Shown here one piece after another: positions 13,401 through 26,400 of a stretch of DNA of 64,000 nucleotides. Position numbers and translations under genes: made by a program. Each line of letters begins with the position of its first letter. The first letter of the stretch is position 1. Source of the DNA: Castanea sativa (taxonomy: Eukaryota > Streptophyta > Magnoliopsida > Fagales > Fagaceae); assembly GCF_040712315.1 (NCBI RefSeq), contig NC_134013.1, positions 3,817,001 to 3,881,000 on the forward strand, in the 5' to 3' direction. The notes below the pieces were generated by a model, which had not been told where the DNA came from, ran no database searches, and saw only the letters and a list, made by a program, of their open reading frames with translations.

Positions 13401-15419
13401 ACATGAATATATAAAGGCAAGTAGGAGCACATGTGGAAGCCAAAGAGAACCAATTGTTTGGAACACACACCAACACACTTTGCCCTAAAAATAGATGTAT
13501 CTAGAAGAAGCACCTGCATTAGCAGAAGACACATATATAAATGGTTGAAAGGAGTGTCATACTAAAACAAATTTACATGCAATTTGGCAATAATTTTCCT
13601 ATGTGGTATGGTAAATATTCAGTGGTCAATGGTGAAATGTGCAGTGGTAGGGTTATGGTTACAATGCTGGTGGTTAGACCCATTGATGTATTCACTTACA
13701 ATGGTTACATGTCAAGGACCATATAACTGCAAACATTAAAAGTTAAATCATTGTAGGTTGATTTTGTCTGTACCTATCCTTGATGCATGAATTTGTTCAA
13801 CACTATGGGCAATATAGGTTCTATGATGTTTGCAGAAATCTTAGATGTTTGCCAAGGTAAAGCTTTGAGGGTCAACACTTTGTCCCCTACCATTTAGGTC
13901 TAAAAACAGCCGAGTTCATTTTGGCATCTAAAGATCTTAGAAGTCAAAGAGCTTCTACAATCTTACTCTTCATACTTCCCCTCCCCTTTCCTCTCTTTAA
14001 AATGTGGTTTCAACTATCTTTGCCCCATGAATATCTTGGAGAATTTTTTTTTACCTGCATAAATCTATAAACCATCACTTCAGGAGGATCACAGATTCAC
14101 AATTTTATTTAAGACCATCAAATTGTTGATAAGAGCATATCTTGATCTCCTCTTGATCTGTCAGTTGTCTCCTAACAAATCATTTAATCAGCAATTTTTC
14201 ATTAACTTGTTTCTTCCAAATTACTTAGTCAGAAAGTTTTCCATCCGCTCTGTGAATTGATTATGAAGAAATTATAACCATGTTTTACATCCACTTCATG
14301 GCAGAAGACAGACATCAATCTCAATGCTTGGTGGGATACTGAATTTTCTGACTTGGGCCTCTCCAAACAATACTAAGCGCGGATAACTTGCATCTGAGCT
14401 GTTTGATGTGACAAAAGATAGTAGCATTCTTGTTACATAACCTTGTAATAGACCGTTTAAAATGGCAAAGTCAAAATATGTGGGTTTTTTTTGATGGTGG
14501 TGGTGGTAGGGGGGGTGTTGTTTACTTGTTTATGTTTCTTATCAAAGATAATATTCTGGAGTTTTTGTCAAGATCTATCATGTCCTTGGTTATGCTGCAC
14601 TCATTTCTCACCTTGACCACTTACGGGACAGTGGCCAGCAAAGGTCTAAAGTGCAGTGCATGTGTATCAGGTGGCACAGTAATTCTTTCACCTTTGTTTG
14701 GGGTATGTGAGAAACTTCATGCATTACCAAACTGGATGATATGGAGAAGGAATATATATTTTTGTATAAATGCATCCAATTTTTTTGTCACAATACTATA
14801 TTTATTCTTTTTGAAAGTTGGTGAGACTCTTGTTTTCATAGCCTTGTATGGTTCTTATCTTGGATAGTTTGTACAGTTGCTATTATTTATTTGTTCTGCT
14901 TTTTAGTCGATACCTAGTGTTATCTGTCAAAAGATTTGATGATGGCCATTAATACAATAAAAGGTAGACAGAAGTATTTTTTTGTCGGGCATAATAATGG
15001 CCTCAGATAATTTTCAGTATCTAGTACTTATCTAGTCTCTGGAACAGGTTGTAATGGCAATGAGAACCAAAGGGGGTGATGAGGCTGTATTTCAGTCTCT
15101 GCATCGTGCTCGTGAACTTTATAGAAATAGGCTTCAAGAAAATGCTGCTGCTGATCAACTGGCTTGTTTGTTTGCCGAGTGTGCAATTGCTGAGGCCCAG
15201 CCTTTAAAAATTGAACCATCAGTAACTATAACCAATGTGGGTGGGCCATCAATTTCTCCAGATGCTCAAGGGACTTCTATTCTGGCAGAAAGTGGCAGAA
15301 TGCAAGTGGTTCTGGATGCATTCTCAGATGGGAGCAGCTTCATTTGTTTACAGTGTGGGGGTCTTGTTAGTAACCATCGCAAAGACGAGCACTATGCCTA
15401 TTGGTGTTGCCAAACCTGA
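10500..15419 (+). CDS. Conserved-looking plant protein of unknown function, 190 residues
   Basis: Two exons, 10500-10700 and 15048-15419, join in phase 0 to 190 residues. I do not recognise the family. The N-terminus is acidic and Ser/Thr/Asn-rich (residues 1-45). A helical, TPR-like stretch follows (about 46-115), with Ala/Leu/Arg patterning such as [19 protein letters not shown] and SLHRARELY. The C-terminal block (about 145-190) ends in a Cys/His cluster, CLQCGG then [12 protein letters not shown], which could bind zinc. The junction reads [15 protein letters not shown], which looks natural and supports the splice. The intron is 4347 bp and full of mobile elements. ATG 10512 is an alternative start. 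No signal peptide or membrane segment is visible. Confidence 0.75.
11268..11819. mobile_element. Non-autonomous hAT element (MITE) with 8-bp target duplication
   Basis: 552 bp with no coding capacity. The left end is taggggcggcaaaatt and the right end read in reverse is taggggtggcaatt. It is flanked by identical 8-bp CAGGTAAC at 11260-11267 and 11820-11827. The 8-bp duplication and the TIR pattern are typical of hAT elements. The interior holds repeated 'acccgtttaat/aaatgggttg' motifs. It lies in the intron of the 10500 gene. Confidence 0.9.
11900..12030 (-). mobile_element. 5'-truncated LINE 3' end with 10-bp target duplication
   Basis: Read on the minus strand it is a short 3' tail ending in ttacttatc plus poly-A (the T-run at about 11902-11912). 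It is flanked by the same 10 bp, TAAACGAATT, at 11890-11899 and 12031-12040, as expected for target-primed reverse transcription. The same tail motif ends the plus-strand LINE fragment at 12685, so the two are from one family. Confidence 0.8.
12223..12685 (+). mobile_element. LINE (non-LTR retrotransposon) 3' fragment with zf-RVT relic and poly-A tail
   Basis: The translated part reads [19 protein letters not shown], then [10 protein letters not shown], which is the C-terminal (zf-RVT) region typical of plant LINE reverse transcriptases. It runs into a T-rich 3' tail that ends ttacttatc plus poly-A at about 12672-12684. It is 5'-truncated, and I could not find a clear target duplication. Confidence 0.85.
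12686..15047. other. Remainder of the large intron of the 10500 gene
   Basis: No coding segment joins the flanking exons. A stretch at about 13180-13560 has a moderately G/C-richer composition and an atatataaaggc TATA-like block near 13410, as in an LTR, but I found no paired end, so I leave it unassigned. A GA-rich run lies at about 13067-13080. The short reading frames here look random. Confidence 0.4.
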
Positions 15420-15937
15420 TGCCCAGGTATGTGGAATGGGTATTTTGTGCTTATTCGATTTGATGCTCTGAATGCCATATGGGTGTCCTATTTCTCTTGT
15501 ACTTAATGTTGTATTTGGTTTTGATGTCTGCTCTTTTGATGGTCACATATGCTAGGCGATGGTCATTTACATGCAAAACATTCAATGCCTGATCTAGGAA
15601 ATAGAGGTCATACATCAGTTGATGAGTGAATTGCTAAAACTTCTTTCCCTGTAACAGTTGTCCAGAATCTTGTAATTCTGTAATCATTAAATTGTCCTTT
15701 ATAAATAATTTTGGCCAAGGTGATATGCGAGGCTAGTGTATCCATATGTATTTTGACATTTAAGATAGTGGGCAGTGATGACCAAATCTTAAGGGCTGGC
15801 AGTGTTCTACTTTCTCCTCTTTTTTGGTTGTGGTTATTTTACTTGTTATTCCAATTATCAAGTACACATGATAATTACGTGAAACTTAGTATTGCAAACT
15901 TGTCAAATGTCTCTCATTATCGCTTGTACATCTAGTT

Positions 15938-15958
15938 CCCCCCCCCCCCCCCCCCCCC
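15938..15958. repeat. Poly-C tract, 21 bases
   Basis: An uninterrupted run of 21 C. Two similar runs occur at 21029-21045 and 46071-46089. The minus strand would be G21, a possible quadruplex former. Confidence 0.95.
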
Positions 15959-18293
15959 TCTCAAAGAGATCCTAGTGAAGGGGCTGGGGGATTTCCCACC
16001 CCATATGCCGTACATAAGGGGGTAGGCATGTCAATTGGTCTATAGGTCATTGGCACTAGTGCATAATTTCATTGATTACTTGTAATTTGTAAGTTGATTA
16101 TTTTTTTGATAATTCAATTGATTTGAACTTGGATGTCTCCATTGAAACATTTGGAGATGCCAACCAATTGAGTGACAAGACTCTTAGCTAATATGTAAGC
16201 TGATTGTTAATTTGTGCATTTGAGTAAAACAAGTTACTAAAACAATTTTAGCCTTGACTAAGTAAATCGTATATATTTTTTACCTGGGAGAAAAATTGAT
16301 CCATGTTAGTATTAACCCATTGCTGAACCGTACTCTTTTTTTTTTTTTTTTTTGTGGCTAAAGGAACCATACCAATTCAAGCTAAGATAATTATAATTCT
16401 CAAATCTGGACCCTTGTACTCATGTTATTTAGATGGTACCAGCCAAGTACCATCCAAGTTAATTTCCATGAATCGAGGTGGGAAACATCTTTGGTGGGCG
16501 GGAGATCAGTTTTTAGAATCCCAATTTTTCTAGGAACTAGAAGCTGGAATATCTGCTGTTAGAATGGTTTGGTGCACTGCTGAGTGATTTCAAAAGTCCA
16601 AAAGTTTGTAATTACTATTTTACTCCCAGTAAATTGAAGGAAAATGTTAAGGATTCTGTCAATTGTGCTACAGGTTTCTCAAATTTAAGTTATCAATTTC
16701 GTAATTATCATGTTTCTCAAATTTATAAGTTGGCATATTAGTTTCACAAATTGATAATACCTTGAGTATCTCTCTACATTAAAACGAATGATAATTAAAT
16801 CATTTCAACGTGCGTTTGTCTTTTGGGCTTCGTAATAGAAAGGAAATAACTTTCAATCTTGCAGTCTACACAAAATGGAAGGGTGGAGATTGATTATACA
16901 ACTCAATACAATTTAATGCAGAGAAGAACTGAAATTATAATAACCGAGTAGCACATCTGTTTCGGGGTAGGAAGTGACAATTAATTAAGGACCTGGATAT
17001 TGCAAGCATGGTCTACAGGGTTGATATGTTTTCCAGAAAAAGATTATTAAACTGTGTAGAGTAAAAAGGCATAACTTTTTGTGGATAACAACAGTTTCCG
17101 TATCTTGCCTTGTGAACCCATGTGTATCTTGCCTTTAGTTTGACGGTTCTGTTGACTATTGGTAGGGCAAAACTTATATATGTTTCTTTAAATGTTGTAT
17201 TTTGAATTCTTCAATTAAATTAAATACAGCTTCGTTTGTGGATTTTATATTTGGATTAAATTTAATCATTTGATCATGGAAAAATATTCACATGGAGGGT
17301 GAATTGGCCAATAAAGTAATGAAATACAACATTTGAGATTGGTCTTACTGCAGGATGGGTTGGGTTTGAGTTTGGGTTTTTGGCCCCCAACAGCTGAAGG
17401 GAACTAGTAAATTCATATAAGAAGAGAAAGCAAATTAAATAATTTAAAGCCTAAGCAAAAAGGCAAAAGAAGCATAATAATTTCATCCAAGAATTTCCTT
17501 TTCTTCCTAGTACAAACTGCGTAGATGGTTCAATGACTTTTAATAAAATTGACTATAAACTTTATAGACAAGAACTGGGAAAAAATCTGTATAAAGAATT
17601 CCTTTTGCTGTGATGTAGTAGAAATTCGACGGAGTTCAATTCTTTCCAACAATATCAATATTGTACTTACATACACACACACTAAACTGTTAAGCACTAA
17701 CACAAATTAGCCAGTAAATTACAATAAAAAAGGAAAAAAATAAAGCCTTAATACACATTTATATAACTTGATCAAAGAATTTTTCCGTCCTTTAAGTATG
17801 GTTGTTATGTAGAGAAATTTTTACCAAAACACTGGCGACACCTCGAGCGAAATACCCTTTAACCGATGCGCCAAACATTTGGACCATCTCAGCTTTTGGT
17901 GCCTTTTCCTTTTTTTTTTTTTTTTTTTTTTATAACTATCTGGGTATTATTGGTAGCATCAACACAGCTTTACAAGATGCTCCCACCGCAAAAGAATTCA
18001 ATACTACAAAGCTAACCTTTTCAAAATCAACTCATCCAAGACTTGCTATAAGCAGATATCCCTTGACAACCACTTACAGCACACTGCACCCATAGACACC
18101 AAAAATAGAAAGAAAGAATATAGTAAGCTTTATTGATGCCATCATCTTTCAACTTCTTTATCCAAAAAAAATAAAATATAAACAATCTTTCAACCTTCCT
18201 TCAAACTTGACCTGGACACACATGTTGATGACCAGCAGTTAATTTGGAAATCTACCTAACCTTTCTTGGAAGCATATTAAATTTCCGGACAAA

Positions 18294-18475
18294 ACTTAAG
18301 TACAGTATTTTAGGTGTTGTTCCTTAAGTTTCCCTTTTAAGATTTTGCCATGTAGCTACTTAACTAAAAAATACACTTTCATTCTATAAGAAAAAATCCA
18401 TATGGCAGAATTCTAAAAGGAGAACTTAAAGAATAGCACCTAAGTACTGTCCCTTAAGTCTTGCTCTAAATTTCC
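18294..18475. mobile_element. Fold-back MITE near the KIN-4A 3' end
   Basis: The left arm (cttaagtacagtattttagg, then ccttaagtttcccttttaag) pairs with the right arm read in reverse (gacttaagggacagtactta, then tttaagttctccttttagaa). The arms are about 60 bp and cover most of the element. Exact ends and target duplication were not determined. Confidence 0.65.
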
Positions 18476-18655
18476 AGTTGGCCATTTCATTGAACAAGCT
18501 GGTCTCCATTCTCCAATTCGACAGCTAAGACTAATATCTATTGGCACTTTTTTTTTTTTGATACAATTTATTGGCACTTTTTAAAACTACAGTGATGTGA
18601 TCATTACCATAGCTACCATGCTTGTTACTATTAACTATTGTAATGACACAATCAT

Positions 18656-18765
18656 GTCCCAAGGATTTCTAGGTCCCAAGGACATAATTGCGTTTTTTTT
18701 AAAATTTTTTTTTTTAATATAAAAAAATGACACAATTATGTCTTTGGGACCTAGAAGTTTTATGC
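18656..18765. repeat. Inverted repeat, about 40-bp arms
   Basis: The left arm contains ttctaggtcccaaggacata and the right arm contains tatgtctttgggacctagaa. They are separated by an AT-only spacer of about 30 bp. The transcript of the KIN-4A 3' flank would fold into a long hairpin if it extends this far. It may be a small MITE. Confidence 0.7.
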
Positions 18766-18985
18766 GCTTAGGTATTAGTGTTTTTGAATCATTTGTTCTA
18801 ATCACTTTTATTTTTTCCAAAATGGTAAGTGTTTAGATGTGGATTTGTAGATATTTCACAAAGATGTGCTAGTTTGAGAAAGATTACCTGCACTTTATTT
18901 GTATGCTATCCCCGTGCTATGTGTTGGATCATAGTTATAGGTCAAAGATGAATACTGGCAACCAAAAGCCGGTTTCCTTAGAGCA

Positions 18986-20402
18986 TTACATTGTATCTTG
19001 TAGAGCTTGGGGACGAGGCCTTGACCTTATGATTGTTTCATCGCTGTGCCTAATCAATTCTGAAAGTCTCCATGGCTTCTGCCACTTCCATTTAAATTGT
19101 ACTAGCCATTGGTGATGACTTCTCTTCCACCTCCAGAGCCTCCCAGCTTGTCCCACAACTGCCAATTTTTTCATTGACAACTGCCCAATTGGTACCATCT
19201 GTACTAACAACAAATTCAGCTTTCTTAGCCAAATGGAAAGCAGATTGCAATCTACAATTAAAGGGTCAGAACATTAACCTTTCTCGTCTGATCTATAAAT
19301 GCTGCTGATTCTCTGACTGAGCCATTAGCAATGCCTGGTGTATATTTGAGCTGTTTCTGTGCTGGCACAGACATTGGTGACAAGGGACCGCTCATGTCAT
19401 CAGCAAATTGTTTCAATGAATTCTGTGAGTTCACCTGTTCAAGCCCAGCCTGAAGAGATAATAAAAATGGTTCTATCAATAAAAATGCATTCAAGATAGG
19501 TTCATAAACTGTAGGCAGCTTAAGGAAACCATGAGAACATCAACAATAGCTTCATAAACTGTAAAAAGGCCTGAAATCCTACATGTCAATTAATAATGTA
19601 TTACTTTAGCAGTAAAGCTAAATTTAGAACTCCAAAGTTACCTAACCAATGTCCTTCAAGATTATGTGACCAATTTATGATGATGCATATGGGTGTCAAT
19701 ATTACAAATTCAAAATCATTTGCTTTGCAAACTTCAGTTCTAAGCAATAATTAGGCTGTAAAGTCATTACATTAATGCATGAAGAAAACTTAGACACAAC
19801 AACAGATAATCTCACCGAAGCTGATGTAGCCAATGCAATTGCAACAGCTTGCTCTCTCAATTTTAGTTCCTTCTCAACTTCCTTTCTACGTGTCTCACTC
19901 TGCCTCAATAGTCCTACTAGTTCTTTAAGTTGTTCTTTTATTTCCTTGATTTCCATATCCTTCTCCCATAATTGGCACCTGTAGAAACGTGCAAACTTAT
20001 ACTTAAAATTTAGATAAGGAAATGAAATTCTGCATAACCACCATTATTCAAAAAGAATTACCCACATTACTATTACATTCATTATACAATTAGAGTGAGT
20101 GATGATAAATTGAAAATACTGAGAACGTTGCTAGGTTAAAGAAAGTACCTAGAGTCTGCAAGAGAATTGAACATATATTGAAGCAAATTTTTTGCATCTC
20201 CCATTGAGCGCAATTGAGTCCAACGTCCACGGTTAGTAAAGGCACGCTCCCGCTCTTCTGCCTCTGAAAGTTGCGAGGCCATAGCTACAAGTGAATTGGA
20301 GGATATACTCAACATGTTCTCAAGTGAAGAAATTCTGGCCATTCTTGCATTTGGTGACATGGAGGATGCTCTGAACAAGAAAGAATGAGCAATAAAAACA
20401 CC

Positions 20403-20435
<33 letters not shown>

Positions 20436-23400
20436 CTGTTCTATATATTTCATACTATCTTGTTTATTAAATTCCATACTGTACCAAAGAAAAAAAAATC
20501 AGGAGTAATTAAACTAACTTATTGCACAAAATTTACCTAGCAATTCCATTCTTTCCTCTTGGAGGACTAAGACCTTTTGAGGCAAACTCATCCACTTGCT
20601 TCAGCATGGCTAACTCTTCTGCCAGTGCAGCTCGCCTGGAGATTGCAGCATAATTATTAAATAGGCCATCACTACACATTACATATAATTATTAACTGAA
20701 AATATATATTCTTCTTACACTTGACTTTGCTTCTCATACTCATAACGAACTTCTTGCACATTCACCATGACTTCTAGCTCATGATCAAGCCAACGTTGCA
20801 AGGCTTTCTCATTGCTCTAAAGATGCAACTTTATATTAGGATGGATTTAAATAATAGGATTGCCTCAAATACATATCCCAAGAAGATAGAAAACAAAGAT
20901 TATTACCTGCCCATTTGTTCCATTTCCATTGGCAATAACTGGAAGAAGATGCACAATTAGAAAGTTGGAATAAAAAAGGGTAGGTCCATGGTTTAAAAAC
21001 CCCACATTTTTCTATATAATGTATGATACCCCCCCCCCCCCCCCCTCCTCTCTTCAAGGCTTTACTCTTAACTATTGAATGCATATGCTCTGGTAAAGGG
21101 TAAAGCTGACATTTTAATGTTACATAGAGGAGTCACATTTTTTCAAAAAAATTTAAAAATAAGGGGCCTCTATATAAAGATATAATTTGTCATCAATTAA
21201 AATAAAACATACCAGAGCTGTCACGGACAGAAGACTTTCGAGCTTCTAGTAATTCTTTTAGCCTCTTGGTGGCCATGGCAGCCTCTTCAGTCTTTCTTTG
21301 AAGGACCTGAACAGACATGCACACATAAGGTTTCTATCAACCCTTAAAAATAGAAATAGAAGAAATTAGCTTTGTTACATATGTATGTTACAGACACAAT
21401 AGGAAAACTACTTGCAGGTGTTGTTTCACATTTGCCTTCTCCCTTATGTGAGTGACTCTACTTGAACTACTTGACATCCATAGGAACACAATTTTATGGA
21501 AAATTTTTGCCAAATGTTAAATGGGAGTTTTTGTTAGAGATGCATGATTACATAAATAACAAGCTAGCAACAGCAAAATACTCACCATTTTCTGGCGCTG
21601 ATTTAAAGCTTGAAGCTTATGCCTTTCATACTCATTTCTCCTTCCCTCCTTACGTAACTGATTTGCAAATGTATCATAAGCACAAGGATGTATATAATAT
21701 TAATAACATAGTCAATGCAATAAAATTTATATATCATTGCAATCTGAAAGCATACTCAAATGGAAACCTATACCTTTAAAGTGGAAAGGGGAAAAAATGT
21801 CATAAAGAAGGCATTGTAGAAATATTCATATTAAATTACTGATTGTTCCAAAAGTTTAAACTGTTAGGAAATGGTGAATTTAATCACTTAACAAGTCTAA
21901 CACTTCCCCTCACTTGTGGGCCTAAACTTCCCCTTAATAAGTGGGGGTCCAACAAGTGAGAATTTAACATTTTAAATAGGAGATAGAGTAAAACCAGTCT
22001 AACACCCCCCCTCCTTTCCCTCTCCCTCACTTGTGGGCCTAAACTTCCCCTTAATAAGTGAGGACCCAACAAGTGGGAATTTAACATTTTAAACGGGAGA
22101 TAGAGTAAAACTCTACCTGCTCTGATACCATGTTAAATTATCAATTGTTCTAAAAGTTTAAACTGTTAGAAAATTGTGAATTTAATTACTTATCCATAAG
22201 TCTAGCAATTCATATAAACTACTATTCTACTATAAGGATCATTCTTTAGTTGGCAAGCAACTCACACACTCCATGGGTTGTGAACCCATGAGTGACCTTG
22301 TCCACAACCCATGCTTATGGGAGGTAAAGGTGTCATTTGGGATTTTCCAAACAATTTTCAGTAGCAGTTTAAAAAAATGGGATGCTTCAATCAATAGTTC
22401 TATTTATTGATATTGCCACAGAATTTTTTTGTCTTACAATAGAATAAATCTCATCTCACATCAACCTAAAATTTACTCTTCCCTTTTCAATTGTTAAGGA
22501 TTCCCACAGTCAACAAGTAATCAAAATATATCTACTTTACATTAAGAACTATCATTTCATCACTGTTTTTCATGAAAAGCCACCCACCCACCAAGCAACA
22601 CACACAAAGTAGGCCAGCATTGTGTGCTTCAAGTTTGTTGTCATCATCATGTGCCATCGATATGAGAAATAACATTTTCCAACAACGATGAGGTGTAACT
22701 CTATAATTCAATTCTAGCAGCATTTAATTGAAACCATCCATACTTAGTGTGCATTTGGATACCGCTTATTTTGCTGAAAACTGAAAACACTGTAGCAGAA
22801 TAATTTTTAAATGTGTGAATAATGCCGTGGGACCCATTTTTAATGAAATTTTTGTTGAAAAAGAGGTTTGTGGGTCCCGTGAACAGTGCATGGGACCCAT
22901 TGGAAAAGCAGAAATGCTGTTCTCAAAAAAAAAAAAAGAAAGGAAAATGCAGAAACGCTCAAACGTGGCCGCTATCCAAACAAGCCTTTAATCATAATGA
23001 GCGTATTTAATTACAGGCTAAAAACAAGGCTGCATGAACATGAAGTTTATAATACTGAATCTAGAATCATAATTTATGCTCATAACTAGCTCGTAGACTT
23101 TAATAGTATGAGAATAGCACTTTTAATCTGCCACATCTACCAATTCAGTAGCAAAAACTGTCATTTGTGTTATAAATTGTATTTCAATTTCGATAAAAAA
23201 TGCAAATAAAATTGGAAGTTCTGTCACATATGAGCTCAAATACCACATGCTCAATTTTACTTCCTTGAAAGCAACAAATAAAGCTTCATAGACCACACCT
23301 CTGGCTGCAATAAGAATTTTCTGGAAACGGCATAAGAGTTGGCGGACTAGCGTGTCTCTTCCATAAATTAAACACATTTGATTTTTAAAAGGTAAGAGGA

Positions 23401-26400
23401 AGTACCTGCAGCAGCTCCTTCTCTCGTGAAGCCTTCCACTGCCGAAATTGTTCTGCCTCTTGTTTTATCCTTTGTTGTAATTGAACCTAGAAGTTAAAAA
23501 AGTAGCACAATATAGTAGAGATAATAGGATAAAGAATGTAAATTTAATCAAGACCAAAATGAGATTCAACCTTTTGTGCCTTTATGGATTGAATTTCATC
23601 TTGCAATCGCTTTGCCGCTTCATCACTTTTTTGCTTTTGCTTTAAAAGCTGAACCTGGCTCTCCTGTTTCTTCTTGAGATCCAGAATCTGGTGTTTATGA
23701 TTTGTAAAAAGATGTTTACAATTTTAGTTATGAGGAGTACCTTCCAAAAGAAATGGCATTAGTGAGAGAGAGATCAATCTTCACCTGAGACTCAAGTGAT
23801 TTTAATTTATGGGCATGGATATCTTGCAATTTCTGTGTTTGTCCATCTGAATTAGCAGCAAGATTTTCAACTTCAGCCAACAAACGATCCCTCTCTTTCT
23901 GCAATAATAGCATGCGAACAAGTAAATATTGGTTTTCTCAAAAAACCATGCATATTCTAAAAAGTTCTATTTAACCTGCACTGTTTTCTTCTCATCCTCA
24001 AGTTCCATGATTTTCTTTCCAAAGTGTTGCTTGAGGGCCACAGTGTCAAACTCTCCAAAAAGTTTCATCTCTGACTGCACAGACATAGATCCCAAAGAGA
24101 CACATTAACTACAAGAACATGTCATGTGAAATCTGTTCCATCTGCATGCTTAAATAAAGCAATATAGACACAGATTCATAGTAGTAAGTGTGTGTGTGTG
24201 TGTGTGTGTGTGTTTATCTCATCTAATAAAAAGAGAATGCCAATCAATATAAGGGAGAAATTTCATAAATGCTTTTCCACTGCATAAAAGTTTCCAGTAA
24301 AAAATAGCGACAAATACTAGAATCATGTTTTTCTCCTCTCTTTTACACTTATCCATAAAAGATGAATCCATATGGGAGAATCAGAGGACACTTTAATGCT
24401 GTACATGTAACTCTAACAGCAAAATGCATACCTCTTTCTGTTCCAAACGTTTATTTAATTCATGTAATTCTTTATCCATAGTATTTTGCAGAAGTGTGTG
24501 CTCCCATTCTTTTGCTACTTCTTCGTCAATTTCCCTTGAATCACCTGCTAATTGGCAACTTAGCCTAGATGAAATGGTTCCAACTGAGCAAACTTAAACT
24601 ATGTCAAAAAAGAAGAGAGAGAGAACAAGATGGAGAGGGGAAGAGATTGAGGATAAAATAGCTAGCAAAACAAATACAGCAAACCAGAAATGAAGTTTAA
24701 ACTTAATTTGAGCTGATAAAAGACCTCACACTAGAGAAGAGTCGTACCTGTTAGTGTTTCACCCATTTGATAATCAGATGACTCCATGCTATGCAAGCCC
24801 CTTTTAAGACCATCACTTTTTAGAGGGCAAGTATTACCATCCTGGAAGATGAAGTTTAAGGTTCACATGTGTATCCAGATGATATATAAAGCCCAGTCTT
24901 GTAGTGATAATTATTCATAAATGACAGTAGAGAAAGACTAGAAGTCACAAAGAAATTTTAATAGGAGTATCTAAAACGTACTTGAACATCTGTTTCATAT
25001 TGTTCTCCAACGGTGCATCTGCTGCGGCATTCATGAAGTTCCCGACAGAGATCCTCATTAGCAGCTTCAAGCCAAGTAATCCTTTCCTTGAGAACCTACA
25101 CAATAATGTAACTTTACTTTAGTGAAATATACATCATTTCCAAGAGCAGATGGAAGAAAGAATAGTAAAGTTCATTCTAGGATCAACAAGTGATCACAAA
25201 TATAAGTCAAACTAAGCCAAGTAACATTTTTTGTTAAAAACCTCACGATTAGTTTTATTAACTAATTTCCATTATTATCAACTATCTTTAAGAATATATT
25301 TGAAAAACATGGTCATTGAATTATAGTAATCAACAATTAATCAAAATATATGATGCAAAGTACCTGTACTTCATCAGAAGAAGATCCTCCTGTACGAGCA
25401 CAAAGCTCAGCCTGCAAATACTCTAGTTGTTGACGCATTTTTAGCATCTCATTGGACATAGGATCTCGATTGATCTGCTCGATGATAAAACACAGAAGAG
25501 AAATGATTGCACTTATGCAATGGTAACAAATATGTATCTAAATTTCATAAAGAGGGGGAAAAACAGAAAGAACGAAGAAAGAAAGAATCAATCTGAAAGA
25601 CTTACAACAGGCTTATTTTGGATGTTGCGAGCACGATTTGCATACTTTAAAGTGTTAAGGGTTTCTTCAGCATTGATATCAGCAGGACTAATGCAGGCTG
25701 AAAAAGGATGAAATTTTGATGATATGAGGAAAACATGATAAAATTTTAACCATGGGTAAGAGTACCCAGAGATACTGTTTTGGAAGGAAAGTGAAGGGAC
25801 ATATAAGAGATATAAGAATATTAGAACACACAAAAATGCAACAGACAGTAGTTATTTGTAGTATCTTATTAATGATGCTGAAAACCTGACAACCATCTAA
25901 GAGATGCTGAAAAGCATTTTCTGGACATAACAAAAAAGATGCCAGAGTGCACACACTAGATTTTAAAGCTGAAGTGTCATCGATTGTTTGAACATGAGCA
26001 ATGCCAGAGATGTGAAGGATAAATCTTTATTTCTAGCTACTTGGAAACATGACATGTCTGTGAGGTTTTGGAGGTCACACTTTGGGAATAGGATGAGAGA
26101 AAGTTTAGATAATGTACTAATATACGTAGACCAATTATTGCACCAATATACAGATTTTATTGAGGGGAAACTTTCATAAGAAACAAAACTAAAAAGAAAT
26201 TGTTTTATCATCTTTATATTGTACCCTTATACTTTCATGTTTCTTTTTATACATATAAAACAAAATCACATTCAGGCAACGGCTATGAAAGAGAATAAGG
26301 TCACCATCATTGCCAAAAGCAACATGGGATATTGCCCTCGAGAAATCAAATATATGAACAATAAGCAACTTACCTATCATAACAGTTCTGCTGTTACCAC

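Larger units (their letters stand above)
15420..18985. other. Intergenic region between convergent genes
   Basis: Both neighbours end here, so it includes two 3'UTRs. It holds a C21 tract (15938-15958), a MITE (18294-18475), an inverted repeat (18656-18765), and T-rich runs near 16337 and 17911. A stretch at about 16115-16200 and another at about 17830-17895 look, on the minus strand, like tRNA-derived SINE fragments (weak). No protein-coding sequence is supported. Confidence 0.45.

Noticed and set aside
13180..13560. Possible LTR in the 10500 gene intron
   Set aside because: TATA-like block and LTR-like words, but no paired copy, TG/CA ends or duplication could be found.
14430..14867. Open frame of 145 codons in the intron of the 10500 gene
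   Set aside because: Glycine run from a simple repeat and otherwise random hydrophobic residues; no domain.
17830..17895. tRNA-like stretch on the minus strand
   Set aside because: A-box-like words are present but no credible cloverleaf or B box; not called as a tRNA or SINE.
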